DNA of 41,939 nt from Thiobacter sp964445085 (GTDB taxonomy: Bacteria > Pseudomonadota > Gammaproteobacteria > Burkholderiales > Thiobacteraceae), in the NCBI GenBank assembly GCA_964445085.1, contig CAYUJV010000010.1, positions 1 to 41,939 on the forward strand. The letters are read 5' to 3'. Made by a program: the position numbers and the translations under genes. This document shows, in pieces, positions 8,555-15,964 of this stretch. Below the pieces are notes generated by a model, which was not told where the DNA came from, made no database searches, and saw nothing but the letters and a program-made list of their open reading frames with translations. Positions within the stretch are counted from its first letter, which is position 1, and each line of letters begins with the position of its first letter.

Positions 8555-9739
8555 CTAGCCGCTGACCCTGGCCAGATCGAAGCCCCACTTCGCGGCATCT
8601 TCCAGCCCCTCGATCGCATCCTGGCTGCGGCGCAGGTCGATGACTTCCATCGGAATGGGACCGTCGGACTTGGTCGAGAAAAACACGCGCACCCGCGGTT
8701 CCAGCAAATTGTCTTCGGATTGCTCCAGCACCACGCCCAGGCGGCCGGACTTGAGCCGCACCAGGGTGCCGACGGGATAGATGCCGACGGTCTTGAGGAA
8801 GGCCTGGAAGATGCGCTCGTCGAAATGCCCCTGGCGCCAGCCGGCCATGCGCTTGATGGATTCGCCCGGCGACCAGGCGCTCTTGTAGCAGCGGGTGGAG
8901 GAAATCGCGTCGTAGACGTCGCACACGGCGCCCATGCGCGCATACAGGCTGATCTGCTCCCCCGACAGCTTGTCCGGGTAGCCACGGCCGTCCATCCGCT
9001 CATGGTGGTGCAGGCACACGTCGAGCGTCATCTCGCTCTCCACGCCGGCCGCGCGCAGAATCTCCCAGCCCTGCTGCGGATGCCGCCGCACCACGGCGAA
9101 CTCCTCGTCCGACAGCTTGTCCGGCTTGTTCAGCACGGCCGGCGGCACACCCATTTTCCCGATGTCATGCAGCAGGCCCGCCATCCCGGCCTGATGCAGC
9201 AGTTCGCGGTCGAGGCCGAGCCGCCGCCCGAGCGAAATCATCAGCGCACACACCGCCACCGAATGCATGTAGGTGTAGTCGTCGGCGGTCTTCAGGCGCA
9301 CCAGGCTCAGCAGGGCGCTGGCATTGCGTTCGATGGAGGCGTTGATGTCGTCCACCAGCGGCACGACGGTCGAAACGTCCAAGGCCTTGCCCATGCGCGC
9401 CTCGTTGAACAGGGCCGTGACCTGGCGCCTGGCCTTGGCCTGGACCTGGCGCGCGCGTTCGAGCTCCTGCTCCAGCGACACTCTGGATTCGACGGCCACC
9501 GGCGCCGGCGTGGGCGGCGGCGCCGCGGCGGGCCCGGCCACGGAGGCCTGCGCCACATCCAGCCCGCGCGCGGTGTCGATGACGACCTCGCGCACGCCGC
9601 AGGTTTGCAGCGCCTTGAGGTCGGCAGCGTCGCTGAGCAGGAACGAGGAACGCCAGAACGGATGGTCGATCCAGTTGCCGCACATCTTTTCGATGTGCAT
9701 GCCGAGGCGGAGGTCGTGAACGGAGATGGTTTTCAGCAT
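8555..9739 (-). CDS. HD-GYP cyclic-di-GMP phosphodiesterase with DUF3391 N-terminus
   Basis: A 394-aa cytoplasmic protein. The N-terminal DUF3391-like region (SVHDLRLGMHIEKMCGNWID, about residues 1-80) is followed by a Pro/Ala linker (PAAAPPPTPAP) and an HD-GYP domain (about 170-330). The key motifs are intact: LLHDIGKMGVP (HDxGK) and HHERMDGRGYPDKL (HHExxDGxGYP), which predict c-di-GMP hydrolysis. I chose MLKTISVHDL at 9739 as the start; the open frame reaches 9973, but the extra part crosses an intrinsic terminator and looks non-coding. No strong ribosome site is seen. It is convergent with the hybrid kinase, 6 bp apart, and downstream of a GGDEF-EAL gene on the same strand. Confidence 0.92.
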   Translation of the reverse strand: MLKTISVHDLRLGMHIEKMCGNWIDHPFWRSSFLLSDAADLKALQTCGVREVVIDTARGLDVAQASVAGPAAAPPPTPAPVAVESRVSLEQELERARQVQAKARRQVTALFNEARMGKALDVSTVVPLVDDINASIERNASALLSLVRLKTADDYTYMHSVAVCALMISLGRRLGLDRELLHQAGMAGLLHDIGKMGVPPAVLNKPDKLSDEEFAVVRRHPQQGWEILRAAGVESEMTLDVCLHHHERMDGRGYPDKLSGEQISLYARMGAVCDVYDAISSTRCYKSAWSPGESIKRMAGWRQGHFDERIFQAFLKTVGIYPVGTLVRLKSGRLGVVLEQSEDNLLEPRVRVFFSTKSDGPIPMEVIDLRRSQDAIEGLEDAAKWGFDLARVSG

Positions 9740-9843
9740 GCTTGCGGATTTGTGCGGGCCGCGCCGGACACATGCGGAATACGCGGCCACCGCTGAATTT
9801 GCGGCCGGGCGCGCCGCAACTTGAGCGGGGATCTGGCGCGGGC

Positions 9844-9887
9844 AAAAAAAACCCACGGTTCGCTCATTGGCATGAACAAAACGTGGG
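9844..9887 (-). terminator. Intrinsic terminator upstream of the HD-GYP gene
   Basis: The stem CCCACG/CGTGGG (9852-9857 with 9882-9887) encloses an inner GTTC...GAAC pairing and is followed on the minus strand by T8 (9844-9851). It ends a transcript that comes from the GGDEF-EAL side, about 105 nt before the HD-GYP start codon. Confidence 0.85.
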
Positions 9888-10117
9888 CTAGGAGGCGCAG
9901 AGGATGAGTTTGTTCCCATCGCACGGTGCGGCGGATGCCGACCCTGCCACCGGAACAGAAGGCGCCAGTCCAAGGGACTGCACCCCCGGGTAAGTCACCC
10001 AAACTTCCCCGTAGTCGGGCCCGAACGAAACATTCGGACGCCAAGCATGGGCGAAGTTTGGAGAACTTTCCCCGGGCGGAAAATCCGTCGAAGGGTATAT
10101 GACTAAAGTCATACCCC
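9888..10117 (-). other. Gene-free segment, candidate structured transcript or small ORF
   Basis: Between the GGDEF-EAL stop (10143) and the HD-GYP start (9739) lie 403 bp without a recognisable gene. The central part, read on the minus strand, starts at a dyad (10093-10117) and ends at a T8 terminator. It can form several local hairpins: CCGAA/TTCGG at about 10021-10037, CAGTCC/GGACTG at about 9966-9980, and GGGT/ACCC at about 9991-10003. A 74-codon frame (ATG 10112 to TAG 9888) exists, but its third codon positions are only about 58% G/C by hand count, far below the neighbouring genes. I therefore lean to a non-coding RNA or attenuated leader. I could not match it to a riboswitch family, 6S, RNase P or tmRNA from memory. 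Confidence 0.4.
10093..10117. promoter_or_regulatory. Perfect dyad, candidate operator or hairpin
   Basis: TATGAC-TAAA-GTCATA (10098-10113) is a perfect 6-bp inverted repeat. It is flanked by GGG (10093-10095) and CCCC (10114-10117), which extend the symmetry with a 2-nt bulge. The form resembles binding sites of NarL/LuxR-type regulators, but no regulator can be assigned. Confidence 0.45.
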
Positions 10118-10142
10118 ATCCAGGCGCGTACCGGGGCAGAGG

Positions 10143-11948
10143 CTAGTGGGTGCGGACCGGGTCGGAGGCCGGCAGCATGTTGACGTAGTAGCCGGACAGG
10201 CCCTGGAGCACGCGCATGCCGCGCCCGTCACGCAGCAGCTTCTCGAAGCCCTCGGGCGAGAGGGGATGGCTGAAGGAATAGCCCTGGATCTCGTTGCAGC
10301 CCTGGGCGCGCAGAAAGGCCAGCTGCTCGTCGGTCTCCACCCCTTCCGCCAGCACGTTCAGGCGCAGGCTGCAGGCCATGGCGATGATGGCGGAGGCGAT
10401 GGCGGCGCCGTCCGAATCGCGGGTGATGTCGCGCACGAAGGACTTGTCTATCTTGAGCGTGTTGATCGGCAGCCGCTTGAGATAGGCGAGGGAGGAGTAG
10501 CCGGTGCCGAAGTCGTCGATGGAGATGTGCACACCGAGGTCACGCAGCTTGTTCAGGGTCACGGTATTCGCGTGGCTGTGCTCGAGCAGCAGCTCCTCGG
10601 TGATCTCCAGCTCGAGGAAGGCCGGCTGCAGGCCCGAATCCGCCAGCGCCAGCTCGACGCTGCCGCACAGGTCGCGCTGCGCGAACTGGCGCGCCGACAG
10701 GTTCACGGCCACCCGCACCGGCGGCAAGCCCAGCTCCTGCCACGCCCGGTTCTGGCGGGATGCCTCGCGCAGCACCCAGTCGCCGACCGGGATGATCATG
10801 CCGGTCTCTTCCAGGATGGGGATGAATTCGGACGGCGGGATCGGGCCCAGCTCGGGATGCCGCCAGCGCAGCAGCGCCTCGGCCCCGATCACGCGCCCGG
10901 AATACAGGTCCACCCGCGGCTGGTACTGGAGCGTGAATTCCTCGCGCACCAGCGCGCGGCGCAGGGCATTCTCCAGCATGAGGCGCTCGCGCGCGCGCCG
11001 GTTCATGTCGGCGACGTAGAACTGGTAGTTGTTGCGCCCGCACTCCTTGGCGCGGTACATGGCGGCATCGGCGTTGCGCAGCAGGTGGTCGATATGCTCG
11101 TCGTCATCCGGGTAGAGCGTGATGCCGATGCTGGTGGTCACGAACACCTCGTGGCCATGGAGATTGAACGGCTGGGCGAAGGTGTCGATGATCTTCTGCG
11201 CGACGATCGCCGCGGTCTGGGTGTCGGCGACGTCCTCGACGATCACCGTGAACTCGTCGCCCCCCAGGCGCGCCACCGTGTCGCAATCGCGCACGCAGGT
11301 GCGCAGCCGCTCCGAAGCGATGCGCAGCAGCTGGTCGCCGACGGTATGGCCCAGGGTGTCGTTGATGGCCTTGAAGCGGTCGAGATCCAGGAACATCACC
11401 GCCAGCTTCTGCTGGTAGCGGTCGGCCTGGGCCATGGCGTGGGTGAGGCGGTCGCGGAACAGCGCGCGGTTCGGCAGGTCGGTGAGGCTGTCGTGGTGCG
11501 CCATGTGGCGCATGCTCCGCTCCGCCCGCTTGCGCTCCTCGATGTCGCGCCGCAGATGATCGTTGGCCGCACGCAGCTCGGCCGTGCGCTCCTGCACCTG
11601 CAGTTCCAGCGCTTCGTTCGTCTCCTTCAGCGCCTGCTGTGCATGCTTGAGCTGGCGCACCAGGGGCAGCCAGCGCCAGAAGCCCAGCGCCAGCAGCAGG
11701 TTGCCGACGGTCCAGGCGCTGTAGCGCAGCACTTCGTCGAGTTGGGTGGGCGGCACGGCGGTGGCGGCCCAGTACAGGTTGAGGACGTCGCCCGCCAGCA
11801 CGATCAGCAGCCCGGCGATGAGCATGCCCCAGCCGGGATGGCGCGCCAGCTCGCGCTCGCGCCGGCTCATCCAAAGCAGGCCGAGGGTGATGGCGAGCAC
11901 CACCACGACCTTGAGCCCCTTCAGGACCAACACATCGTCTGGGAACAT
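10143..11948 (-). CDS. Membrane-bound GGDEF-EAL protein
   Basis: A 601-aa bifunctional-type c-di-GMP enzyme. Three hydrophobic segments lie at about residues 7-26, 40-60 and 74-95, followed by a coiled coil (about 98-145, rich in QQALKETNEALELQVQ-type heptads). The diguanylate cyclase domain (about 150-310) has an intact active site ARLGGDEFTVIVEDV. The EAL domain (about 335-590) has GAEALLRWRHP, ELEITEELLLEH and ISIDDFGTGYSSL, so both activities could be retained. The ATG at 11948 has a strong GGAGGAGG site within a hairpin (separate entry). It sits upstream of the HD-GYP gene on the same strand, but a terminator lies between. Confidence 0.93.
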   Translation of the reverse strand: MFPDDVLVLKGLKVVVVLAITLGLLWMSRRERELARHPGWGMLIAGLLIVLAGDVLNLYWAATAVPPTQLDEVLRYSAWTVGNLLLALGFWRWLPLVRQLKHAQQALKETNEALELQVQERTAELRAANDHLRRDIEERKRAERSMRHMAHHDSLTDLPNRALFRDRLTHAMAQADRYQQKLAVMFLDLDRFKAINDTLGHTVGDQLLRIASERLRTCVRDCDTVARLGGDEFTVIVEDVADTQTAAIVAQKIIDTFAQPFNLHGHEVFVTTSIGITLYPDDDEHIDHLLRNADAAMYRAKECGRNNYQFYVADMNRRARERLMLENALRRALVREEFTLQYQPRVDLYSGRVIGAEALLRWRHPELGPIPPSEFIPILEETGMIIPVGDWVLREASRQNRAWQELGLPPVRVAVNLSARQFAQRDLCGSVELALADSGLQPAFLELEITEELLLEHSHANTVTLNKLRDLGVHISIDDFGTGYSSLAYLKRLPINTLKIDKSFVRDITRDSDGAAIASAIIAMACSLRLNVLAEGVETDEQLAFLRAQGCNEIQGYSFSHPLSPEGFEKLLRDGRGMRVLQGLSGYYVNMLPASDPVRTH

Positions 11949-11968
11949 AACGCCTCCTCCGGCGTTAT
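11947..11968 (-). promoter_or_regulatory. Hairpin presenting the ribosome binding site of the GGDEF-EAL gene
   Basis: On the minus strand an 8-bp perfect stem ATAACGCC/GGCGTTAT encloses the 6-nt loop GGAGGA. The loop is the Shine-Dalgarno, and the first two bases of the ATG form the last stem pairs. GGA in a hairpin loop over a ribosome site is the arrangement CsrA/RsmA recognises, so translational control is plausible. Confidence 0.55.
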
Positions 11969-12035
11969 TGGCCCGCTGATGCGGCTACTTTGTCAGAGTA
12001 ATCGCGGGCGTTTGTTATTGTTCGCAGGAACCCGC

Positions 12036-12434
12036 CTAGAGGGTGGGGCGGTTCCCGTAGGCAAACTGCCGGTCATGCTGCGTCTGGCAACCGATGCAGC
12101 GGGACGCGGTCGGATACGCCTTGAGACGCGCGAAGCCGATCGGCCCGCCGCAATCGGTGCATACCCCATAGCCGCCCTGCGCGATGCGCTGGAGCGCCGC
12201 CTCGACTTCACGGATCTCCTGCACATGCTTGTCCACCATGGCGGCATCCAGATCCGCCAGGGCATCCGCCACCGACTCGTCGCCAGTATCGGTCACGCGC
12301 CCGGCGAGGTCGATGTAGTGCTGCTCGCCCGAGCGGATCAGCTCGTCCTGTACCTCCTGCACCAGCCGGCGATAGTCGCTGCGGAGCTGGGTGGTGAGGG
12401 TTTCCAGTTCGTTCCGGGTCAAGGCAGCCATCAT
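12036..12434 (-). CDS. DksA/TraR-family zinc-finger protein
   Basis: A 132-aa protein with a predicted helical coiled-coil region (about residues 5-85, with LTRNELETLTTQLRSDYRRL) and a C-terminal four-cysteine zinc ribbon: CTDCGG, then about 20 residues on CIGCQTQHDR. The family binds the RNA polymerase secondary channel, often with ppGpp. The tip lacks the DxxDxA motif of canonical DksA, reading DLDAAMVDKHV instead, so this is probably a DksA-like paralogue rather than the main DksA. I placed the start at 12434 (MMAALTRNEL). The frame is open to 12548, with ATGs at 12443 and 12431 nearby and only a weak GGGACGA site. It reads away from the tRNA gene. Confidence 0.82.
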   Translation of the reverse strand: MMAALTRNELETLTTQLRSDYRRLVQEVQDELIRSGEQHYIDLAGRVTDTGDESVADALADLDAAMVDKHVQEIREVEAALQRIAQGGYGVCTDCGGPIGFARLKAYPTASRCIGCQTQHDRQFAYGNRPTL

Positions 12435-12607
12435 TCGTCCCATCGGGTCTGTCGCGCCGGCGCGGCCAGCATGAATCGGTGCATTCTCAACCGACCGGCC
12501 GCAAATTTCAACCCACCGGGGGCTCACTCCGGCCATCGTGACAGCCAAGTTGCAGCGCAGCGCCGGCGGCCCGCACCCGGCGCCCGGCCGAAACCGCCGA
12601 TTTGGGC

Positions 12608-12613
12608 TAAAAT
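12608..12613 (+). promoter_or_regulatory. Candidate -10 box for tRNA-Arg
   Basis: TAAAAT lies 12 bp before the first base of the tRNA, the right distance for initiation a few bases upstream. No good -35 element is visible at the expected position. Confidence 0.4.
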
Positions 12614-12625
12614 ACGCGGCCCCAC

Positions 12626-12701
12626 GCCCCCGTAGCTCAGTGGATAGAGCATCCCCCTCCTAAGGGGAGGGTCACACGTTCGATTCGTGTCGGGGGCGCC
12701 A
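12626..12701 (+). tRNA. tRNA-Arg (anticodon CCT)
   Basis: A 76-nt cloverleaf with a 7-bp acceptor stem (GCCCCCG with CGGGGGC), D arm GCTC/GAGC, anticodon stem TCCCC/GGGGA around loop CTCCTAA (anticodon CCT, reading AGG), T arm ACACG-TTCGATT-CGTGT, and an encoded CCA end after discriminator G. It decodes a codon that is rare in high-GC genomes. It stands alone between the DksA-like gene and the oxygenase gene. Confidence 0.96.
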
Positions 12702-12730
12702 TCATCGACTGTTCCACCTCGCCCAGCGTC

Positions 12731-13339
12731 ATGCTCACTCCCGCCGATACCATCGCCAGCGCCATCCGCGACCGCGGCTGGGCCGTGGTGCAAGACCTGT
12801 TTTCGCCCGCGGAGACGCGGGCCCTGGGCGAGGACCTGTGCGCGAACTGGCGGGACGGGCAACTGCGCCCGGCCGGCATCGGCCATGGCGCCGACCGCCA
12901 GCTGCGCGCGGACATCCGCGGCGACCAGATTCTTTGGCTGGACCCGGCCGGCGCGTCGCCGCCGCAGCGTGTTTACCAGGAACGCATGGAGGCGCTGCGC
13001 CTGGCGATCAATCGCGCAACCTACCTCGGCCTGTTCGATCTCGAAAGCCATTTCGCGGTGTACCCGCCCGGCAGCTTCTACCGCCGCCACCTGGACCGCT
13101 TCCACGACGACAGCGCGCGCACGGTGAGCTGCATCCTGTATCTGAACGAAGACTGGCAGCCGCAGGACGGGGGGCAGCTGCGGCTCTATCTGGATGACGC
13201 CGGGACCGAAGCGCCCCTGGACATCGAGCCCGTGGCCGGCACCCTGGTGGTGTTCCTCAGCGGCCGCTTCTGGCACGAGGTGCTGCCCACGCGGCGCGAG
13301 CGGCTGTCGGTTACGGGCTGGTTCCGCACCCGCACCTAG
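12731..13339 (+). CDS. 2OG-Fe(II) oxygenase (prolyl-4-hydroxylase-like)
   Basis: A 202-aa cytoplasmic dioxygenase with the double-stranded beta-helix core typical of P4Hc-type enzymes. The iron ligands are His120 and Asp122 in YRRHLDRF and His182 in GRFWHEVLP. Arg191 in RRERLSVTGWF should hold 2-oxoglutarate. The substrate is unknown; family members hydroxylate protein residues or small molecules. The gene begins 30 bp after the tRNA, with no clear ribosome site. Its stop codon TAG (13337-13339) is the outer edge of the first 126-bp element, so the original 3' end may have been altered by the insertion. Confidence 0.85.
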   Translation: MLTPADTIASAIRDRGWAVVQDLFSPAETRALGEDLCANWRDGQLRPAGIGHGADRQLRADIRGDQILWLDPAGASPPQRVYQERMEALRLAINRATYLGLFDLESHFAVYPPGSFYRRHLDRFHDDSARTVSCILYLNEDWQPQDGGQLRLYLDDAGTEAPLDIEPVAGTLVVFLSGRFWHEVLPTRRERLSVTGWFRTRT

Positions 13340-13611
13340 GGAAGCTCTGCCAAAGTACTGCGCAGCCCGTCTGCCCGCCTGCGATGCTCGCTGTACTCCC
13401 TTGTACAGGTGCGCTTCTCGGCGGCCAGCCGGGCTTGCTCGCCACCTTTTGCAGAGCTTCCCTGGGCCGGCTTGCCGCCGGGCGGCAGCGGCTTGGCGCG
13501 TTTGCCTTTGCGGCTGCCCTTCTCCGGCTTGGCCGCGGGCAGCGGGGATGGCAGCGCCGGCTTCTGGCGATAGGTCAGCTTCTGCCGGTTGTTGATGGCG
13601 CGATTCGCCAT
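13336..13611 (-). CDS. Small basic protein with a C-terminus read from a repeat element
   Basis: A 91-aa frame with an excellent ribosome site (AGGAGA, 5 nt before the ATG). Residues 1-49 are basic and Pro/Lys-rich (KPEKGSRKGKRAKPLPPGG) with no recognised domain. Residues 50-91 are encoded by the 126-bp element (reading enters at 13463), and the stop (CTA at 13336-13338) is the element's outer edge. The palindrome CTAG thus ends both this gene and the oxygenase gene on the other strand. The native protein was probably shorter or ended differently. It is divergent from the next gene, with starts about 50 bp apart. Confidence 0.6.
   Translation of the reverse strand: MANRAINNRQKLTYRQKPALPSPLPAAKPEKGSRKGKRAKPLPPGGKPAQGSSAKGGEQARLAAEKRTCTREYSEHRRRADGLRSTLAELP
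13338..13463. mobile_element. 126-bp MITE-like element, copy 1
   Basis: The ends are inverted repeats: GGGAAGCTCTGC on the left and GCAGAGCTTCCC on the right, extended by CAAAG/CTTTT-type sequence. The left end is preceded by TA and the right is followed by TG. The centre carries a perfect hairpin CTGTAC/GTACAG around 13390-13408. It is about 97% identical to copy 2 in the opposite orientation (4 differences counted by hand). There is no transposase inside. The TA at the ends suggests IS630/Tc1-type mobilisation in trans. Confidence 0.85.
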
Positions 13612-13661
13612 GGCTGTCTCCTGAGCTGGATTATGGGCGCGCGGTGTTCCAGAATGGATTC

Positions 13662-15014
13662 ATGAGCAGCCCTTCCGGTTCGGCGCGCACCCGCATCCTC
13701 ATCATGGGGGCGGCCGGGCGCGATTTCCACAACTTCAACACCGTTTTTCGCGACGATGCCGCCTGCGAGGTGGTCGCCTTCACCGCGGCGCAGATTCCCA
13801 ACATCGCCGGCCGCCGCTATCCGCCGCCGCTGGCGGGCAGCCTCTACCCGCAGGGCATCCCCATCCTGGCCGAGGACGACCTCGCCCGGATCGTCCGGGA
13901 ACAGCGCATCGACGACGTGGTGTTCTCCTACAGCGACGTGTCCCACGAGCAGGTGATGCACACCGCCTCGCGCGTGCTGGCCCTGGGCGCGGGCTTCCGG
14001 CTGCTGGCGCCGGCGGCGACCATGCTGCGCTCGCGCAAGCCCGTGGTCTCGATCACCGCGGTGCGCACCGGCTGCGGCAAGAGCCCGGTGGCGCGCCACG
14101 TGGCAGCGCTGCTGGACCGCGCCGGCCTGCGCCCCGGCATCATCCGCCACCCCATGGCCTATGGCGATCTGGTGGCGCAGACCGCGCAGCGCTTCGCGAG
14201 CGTGGACGACCTCGCACGCCAGCACTGCACCATCGAGGAAATGGAGGAATACGAGCCCCACCTCCGCGCCGGGCACGTCGTCTATGCCGGCGTGGACTAC
14301 GCCCGGGTGCTGGCCCAGGCCGAGGCCGAGGCGGACGTGATCCTGTGGGATGGCGGCAACAACGACGTGCCGCTGATCGCACCGGATCTGGACATCGTGC
14401 TGGTGGACCCGCATCGCCCGGGGCATGAGCGCAGCTATTTCCCCGGCGAAGCGAACCTGCTGCGCGCGCAGGTGGTGGTGATCGCCAAGGCCGACAGCGC
14501 CGGGCCGCAGCAGGTGGCCGCGGTGTGGAGCGGCATCCGCCAGGACAATCCCTCGGCCATCGTGCTCGAATCCGCCATGCCGCTCAGCGCGGATCACCCC
14601 GAGCGGGTGACGGGCAAGCGCGTGCTGGTGATCGAGGACGGCCCCACGCTCACCCATGGCGGCATGGCCTACGGCGCCGGCGCCCTGCTCGCGCGCCAGC
14701 TGGGCGCGGCCGAGCTGGTGGATCCGCGCCCGTTCGCCGTCGGCAGCATCCGCACCGCATTCGAGCGCTATCCGCATATCGGGCCCCTGCTGCCGGCCCT
14801 GGGCTATGGCGAAGCCCAGGTGGCGGAGCTGGCGGAGACCATCCGCCGCACGCCCTGCGACGCGGTCGTGGTCGCCACCCCGGTGGACCTGCGCCGCGTC
14901 GTCGCCATCGAACAGCCGGTGTGCCGCGTGGGCTACGAGTATGCCGATCGCGGCAAGCCCACGCTCGCGGAAGTGGTGGCGGCCTGGGTGGACAAGCTGC
15001 CGCCGCAGGCGTGA
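13662..15014 (+). CDS. Cyclic 2,3-diphosphoglycerate synthetase-like NTP-binding protein
   Basis: A 450-aa cytoplasmic protein resembling cyclic 2,3-diphosphoglycerate synthetase of methanogens. An N-terminal Rossmann-type region (ILIMGAAGRDFHNFNTVFRD) is followed by a P-loop (ITAVRTGCGKSPVARHVA, Gly137 region) and a nucleotide-binding core (VILWDGGNNDVPLIAPDLDI, VVIAKADSAG). The archaeal enzyme closes 2,3-diphosphoglycerate into its cyclic form with ATP. Bacterial homologues are not well characterised to my knowledge, so activity here is inferred by family only. The start is set at the ATG at 13662; a GTG at 13644 is also in frame, and the ribosome site is weak. A GcvR-type gene follows 74 bp on. 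Confidence 0.75.
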   Translation: MSSPSGSARTRILIMGAAGRDFHNFNTVFRDDAACEVVAFTAAQIPNIAGRRYPPPLAGSLYPQGIPILAEDDLARIVREQRIDDVVFSYSDVSHEQVMHTASRVLALGAGFRLLAPAATMLRSRKPVVSITAVRTGCGKSPVARHVAALLDRAGLRPGIIRHPMAYGDLVAQTAQRFASVDDLARQHCTIEEMEEYEPHLRAGHVVYAGVDYARVLAQAEAEADVILWDGGNNDVPLIAPDLDIVLVDPHRPGHERSYFPGEANLLRAQVVVIAKADSAGPQQVAAVWSGIRQDNPSAIVLESAMPLSADHPERVTGKRVLVIEDGPTLTHGGMAYGAGALLARQLGAAELVDPRPFAVGSIRTAFERYPHIGPLLPALGYGEAQVAELAETIRRTPCDAVVVATPVDLRRVVAIEQPVCRVGYEYADRGKPTLAEVVAAWVDKLPPQA

Positions 15015-15088
15015 GCATCACCCTCGCCAGGGCGCCCACCGCGCAGTAACATAGGCAGCCTTTCCCTGGGATTTCGAAGGTCAAACGT

Positions 15089-15643
15089 ATGCAAGCAAGT
15101 TCCGCGCAATCAGGCAGCGACTATCTGGTGCTGACCGCCTCCGGCGACGACAAGGTCGGGCTGGTGGAAGCCTTTTCCGCCAAGATCACCGAGACCGGCT
15201 GCAACATCGAGGAAAGCCGGATGACCGTGCTCGGCGGCCAGTTCGCCATCCTGATGCTGGTGTCCGGGCCGTGGAACGCCTTGTCCAAGCTGGAGAGCCA
15301 GCTCGAGCCGCTGGGCAAGCAGCTGGGCCTCACCATCATCCACAAGCGCACCAAGGAAAAGGAGCGGCGCGAGCCGACCCTGCCCTACCACGTGGAAGTG
15401 GTCGCCCTGGACAATCCGGGCATCGTGCACAAGCTGTCGAGCTTCTTCGCGCGCTACGGCATCAACATCGAGGAACTGTCCACCGACACCTATCCCGCGC
15501 CGCACACCGGCACCCAGATGTTCTCGGTGCACATGGAAGTGGGCGTGCCGGCGAGCAGCCACATCTCCACCCTGCGCGGCGATTTCTTCGACTACTGCGA
15601 CGACCTCAACCTGGACGCGACCTTCGAGCCGTCGCGCGGCTAG
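15089..15643 (+). CDS. gcvR: Double-ACT-domain protein of the GcvR type
   Basis: A 184-aa protein with two ACT domains (about residues 12-85 and 100-175). The first has YLVLTASGDDKVGLVEAFSA and CNIEESRMTVLGGQFA; the second has VEVVALDNPGIVHKLSSFFA and GINIEELSTDTY. ACT domains bind amino acids. In E. coli, GcvR binds glycine and antagonises GcvA at the glycine-cleavage operon. No gcvA or gcvTHP gene is in the window, so the partner is unknown. An AAGGTC lies upstream of the ATG. The next gene starts on the base after the stop, so the two are co-translated. Confidence 0.82.
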   Translation: MQASSAQSGSDYLVLTASGDDKVGLVEAFSAKITETGCNIEESRMTVLGGQFAILMLVSGPWNALSKLESQLEPLGKQLGLTIIHKRTKEKERREPTLPYHVEVVALDNPGIVHKLSSFFARYGINIEELSTDTYPAPHTGTQMFSVHMEVGVPASSHISTLRGDFFDYCDDLNLDATFEPSRG

Positions 15644-15964
15644 ATGGACACGCCCGCCTGCCCGCTGCCCTCGCCGCCGGACATGACCGGCGTCATCGTG
15701 GTGGAGATCGCGCAGTCTCCGCCCGACTATCGCGCGGCGATGCAGCGCGCTCACGACGAAGCCGCGGCGCGCCTGAGCGAACCCATGCTGCTCTCCTGGT
15801 ACGACCGCGACCGCGATTTCGAAGCCCCGCAGCACGTGAGCGAGTGTCATCAGGCAGCCGCGGTGCCGGGCTACATGGACTATGCCCTGCATCGCGGCGC
15901 CACGCTCAAGATCGACTTCGACCAGGGCCGCTTCGTGTTTTTCTACCGGGCCGCCGACCTCTAG
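15644..15964 (+). CDS. Small conserved protein, AF1514/DUF5619-like
   Basis: A 106-aa protein with SEPMLLSWYDRDRDFEAPQH, then VSECHQAAAVPGYMDYALHR and LKIDFDQGRFVFFYR. This pattern recalls a small archaeal and bacterial family of unknown function (AF1514, DUF5619), from memory only. There is no signal peptide or membrane segment. The ATG follows the gcvR stop directly. The stop codon TAG (15962-15964) is the edge of the second 126-bp element, so the original C-terminus may have been slightly different. Confidence 0.65.
   Translation: MDTPACPLPSPPDMTGVIVVEIAQSPPDYRAAMQRAHDEAAARLSEPMLLSWYDRDRDFEAPQHVSECHQAAAVPGYMDYALHRGATLKIDFDQGRFVFFYRAADL

Noticed and set aside
9888..10117. A c-di-GMP (GEMM), cobalamin or other known riboswitch before the HD-GYP gene
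   Set aside because: The location is tempting, but I could not find the conserved core of either class. It is reported only as an unassigned segment.
12626..13463. A genomic island integrated at tRNA-Arg
   Set aside because: No integrase and no repeat of the tRNA 3' end downstream; the nearby 126-bp element shares no sequence with the tRNA.
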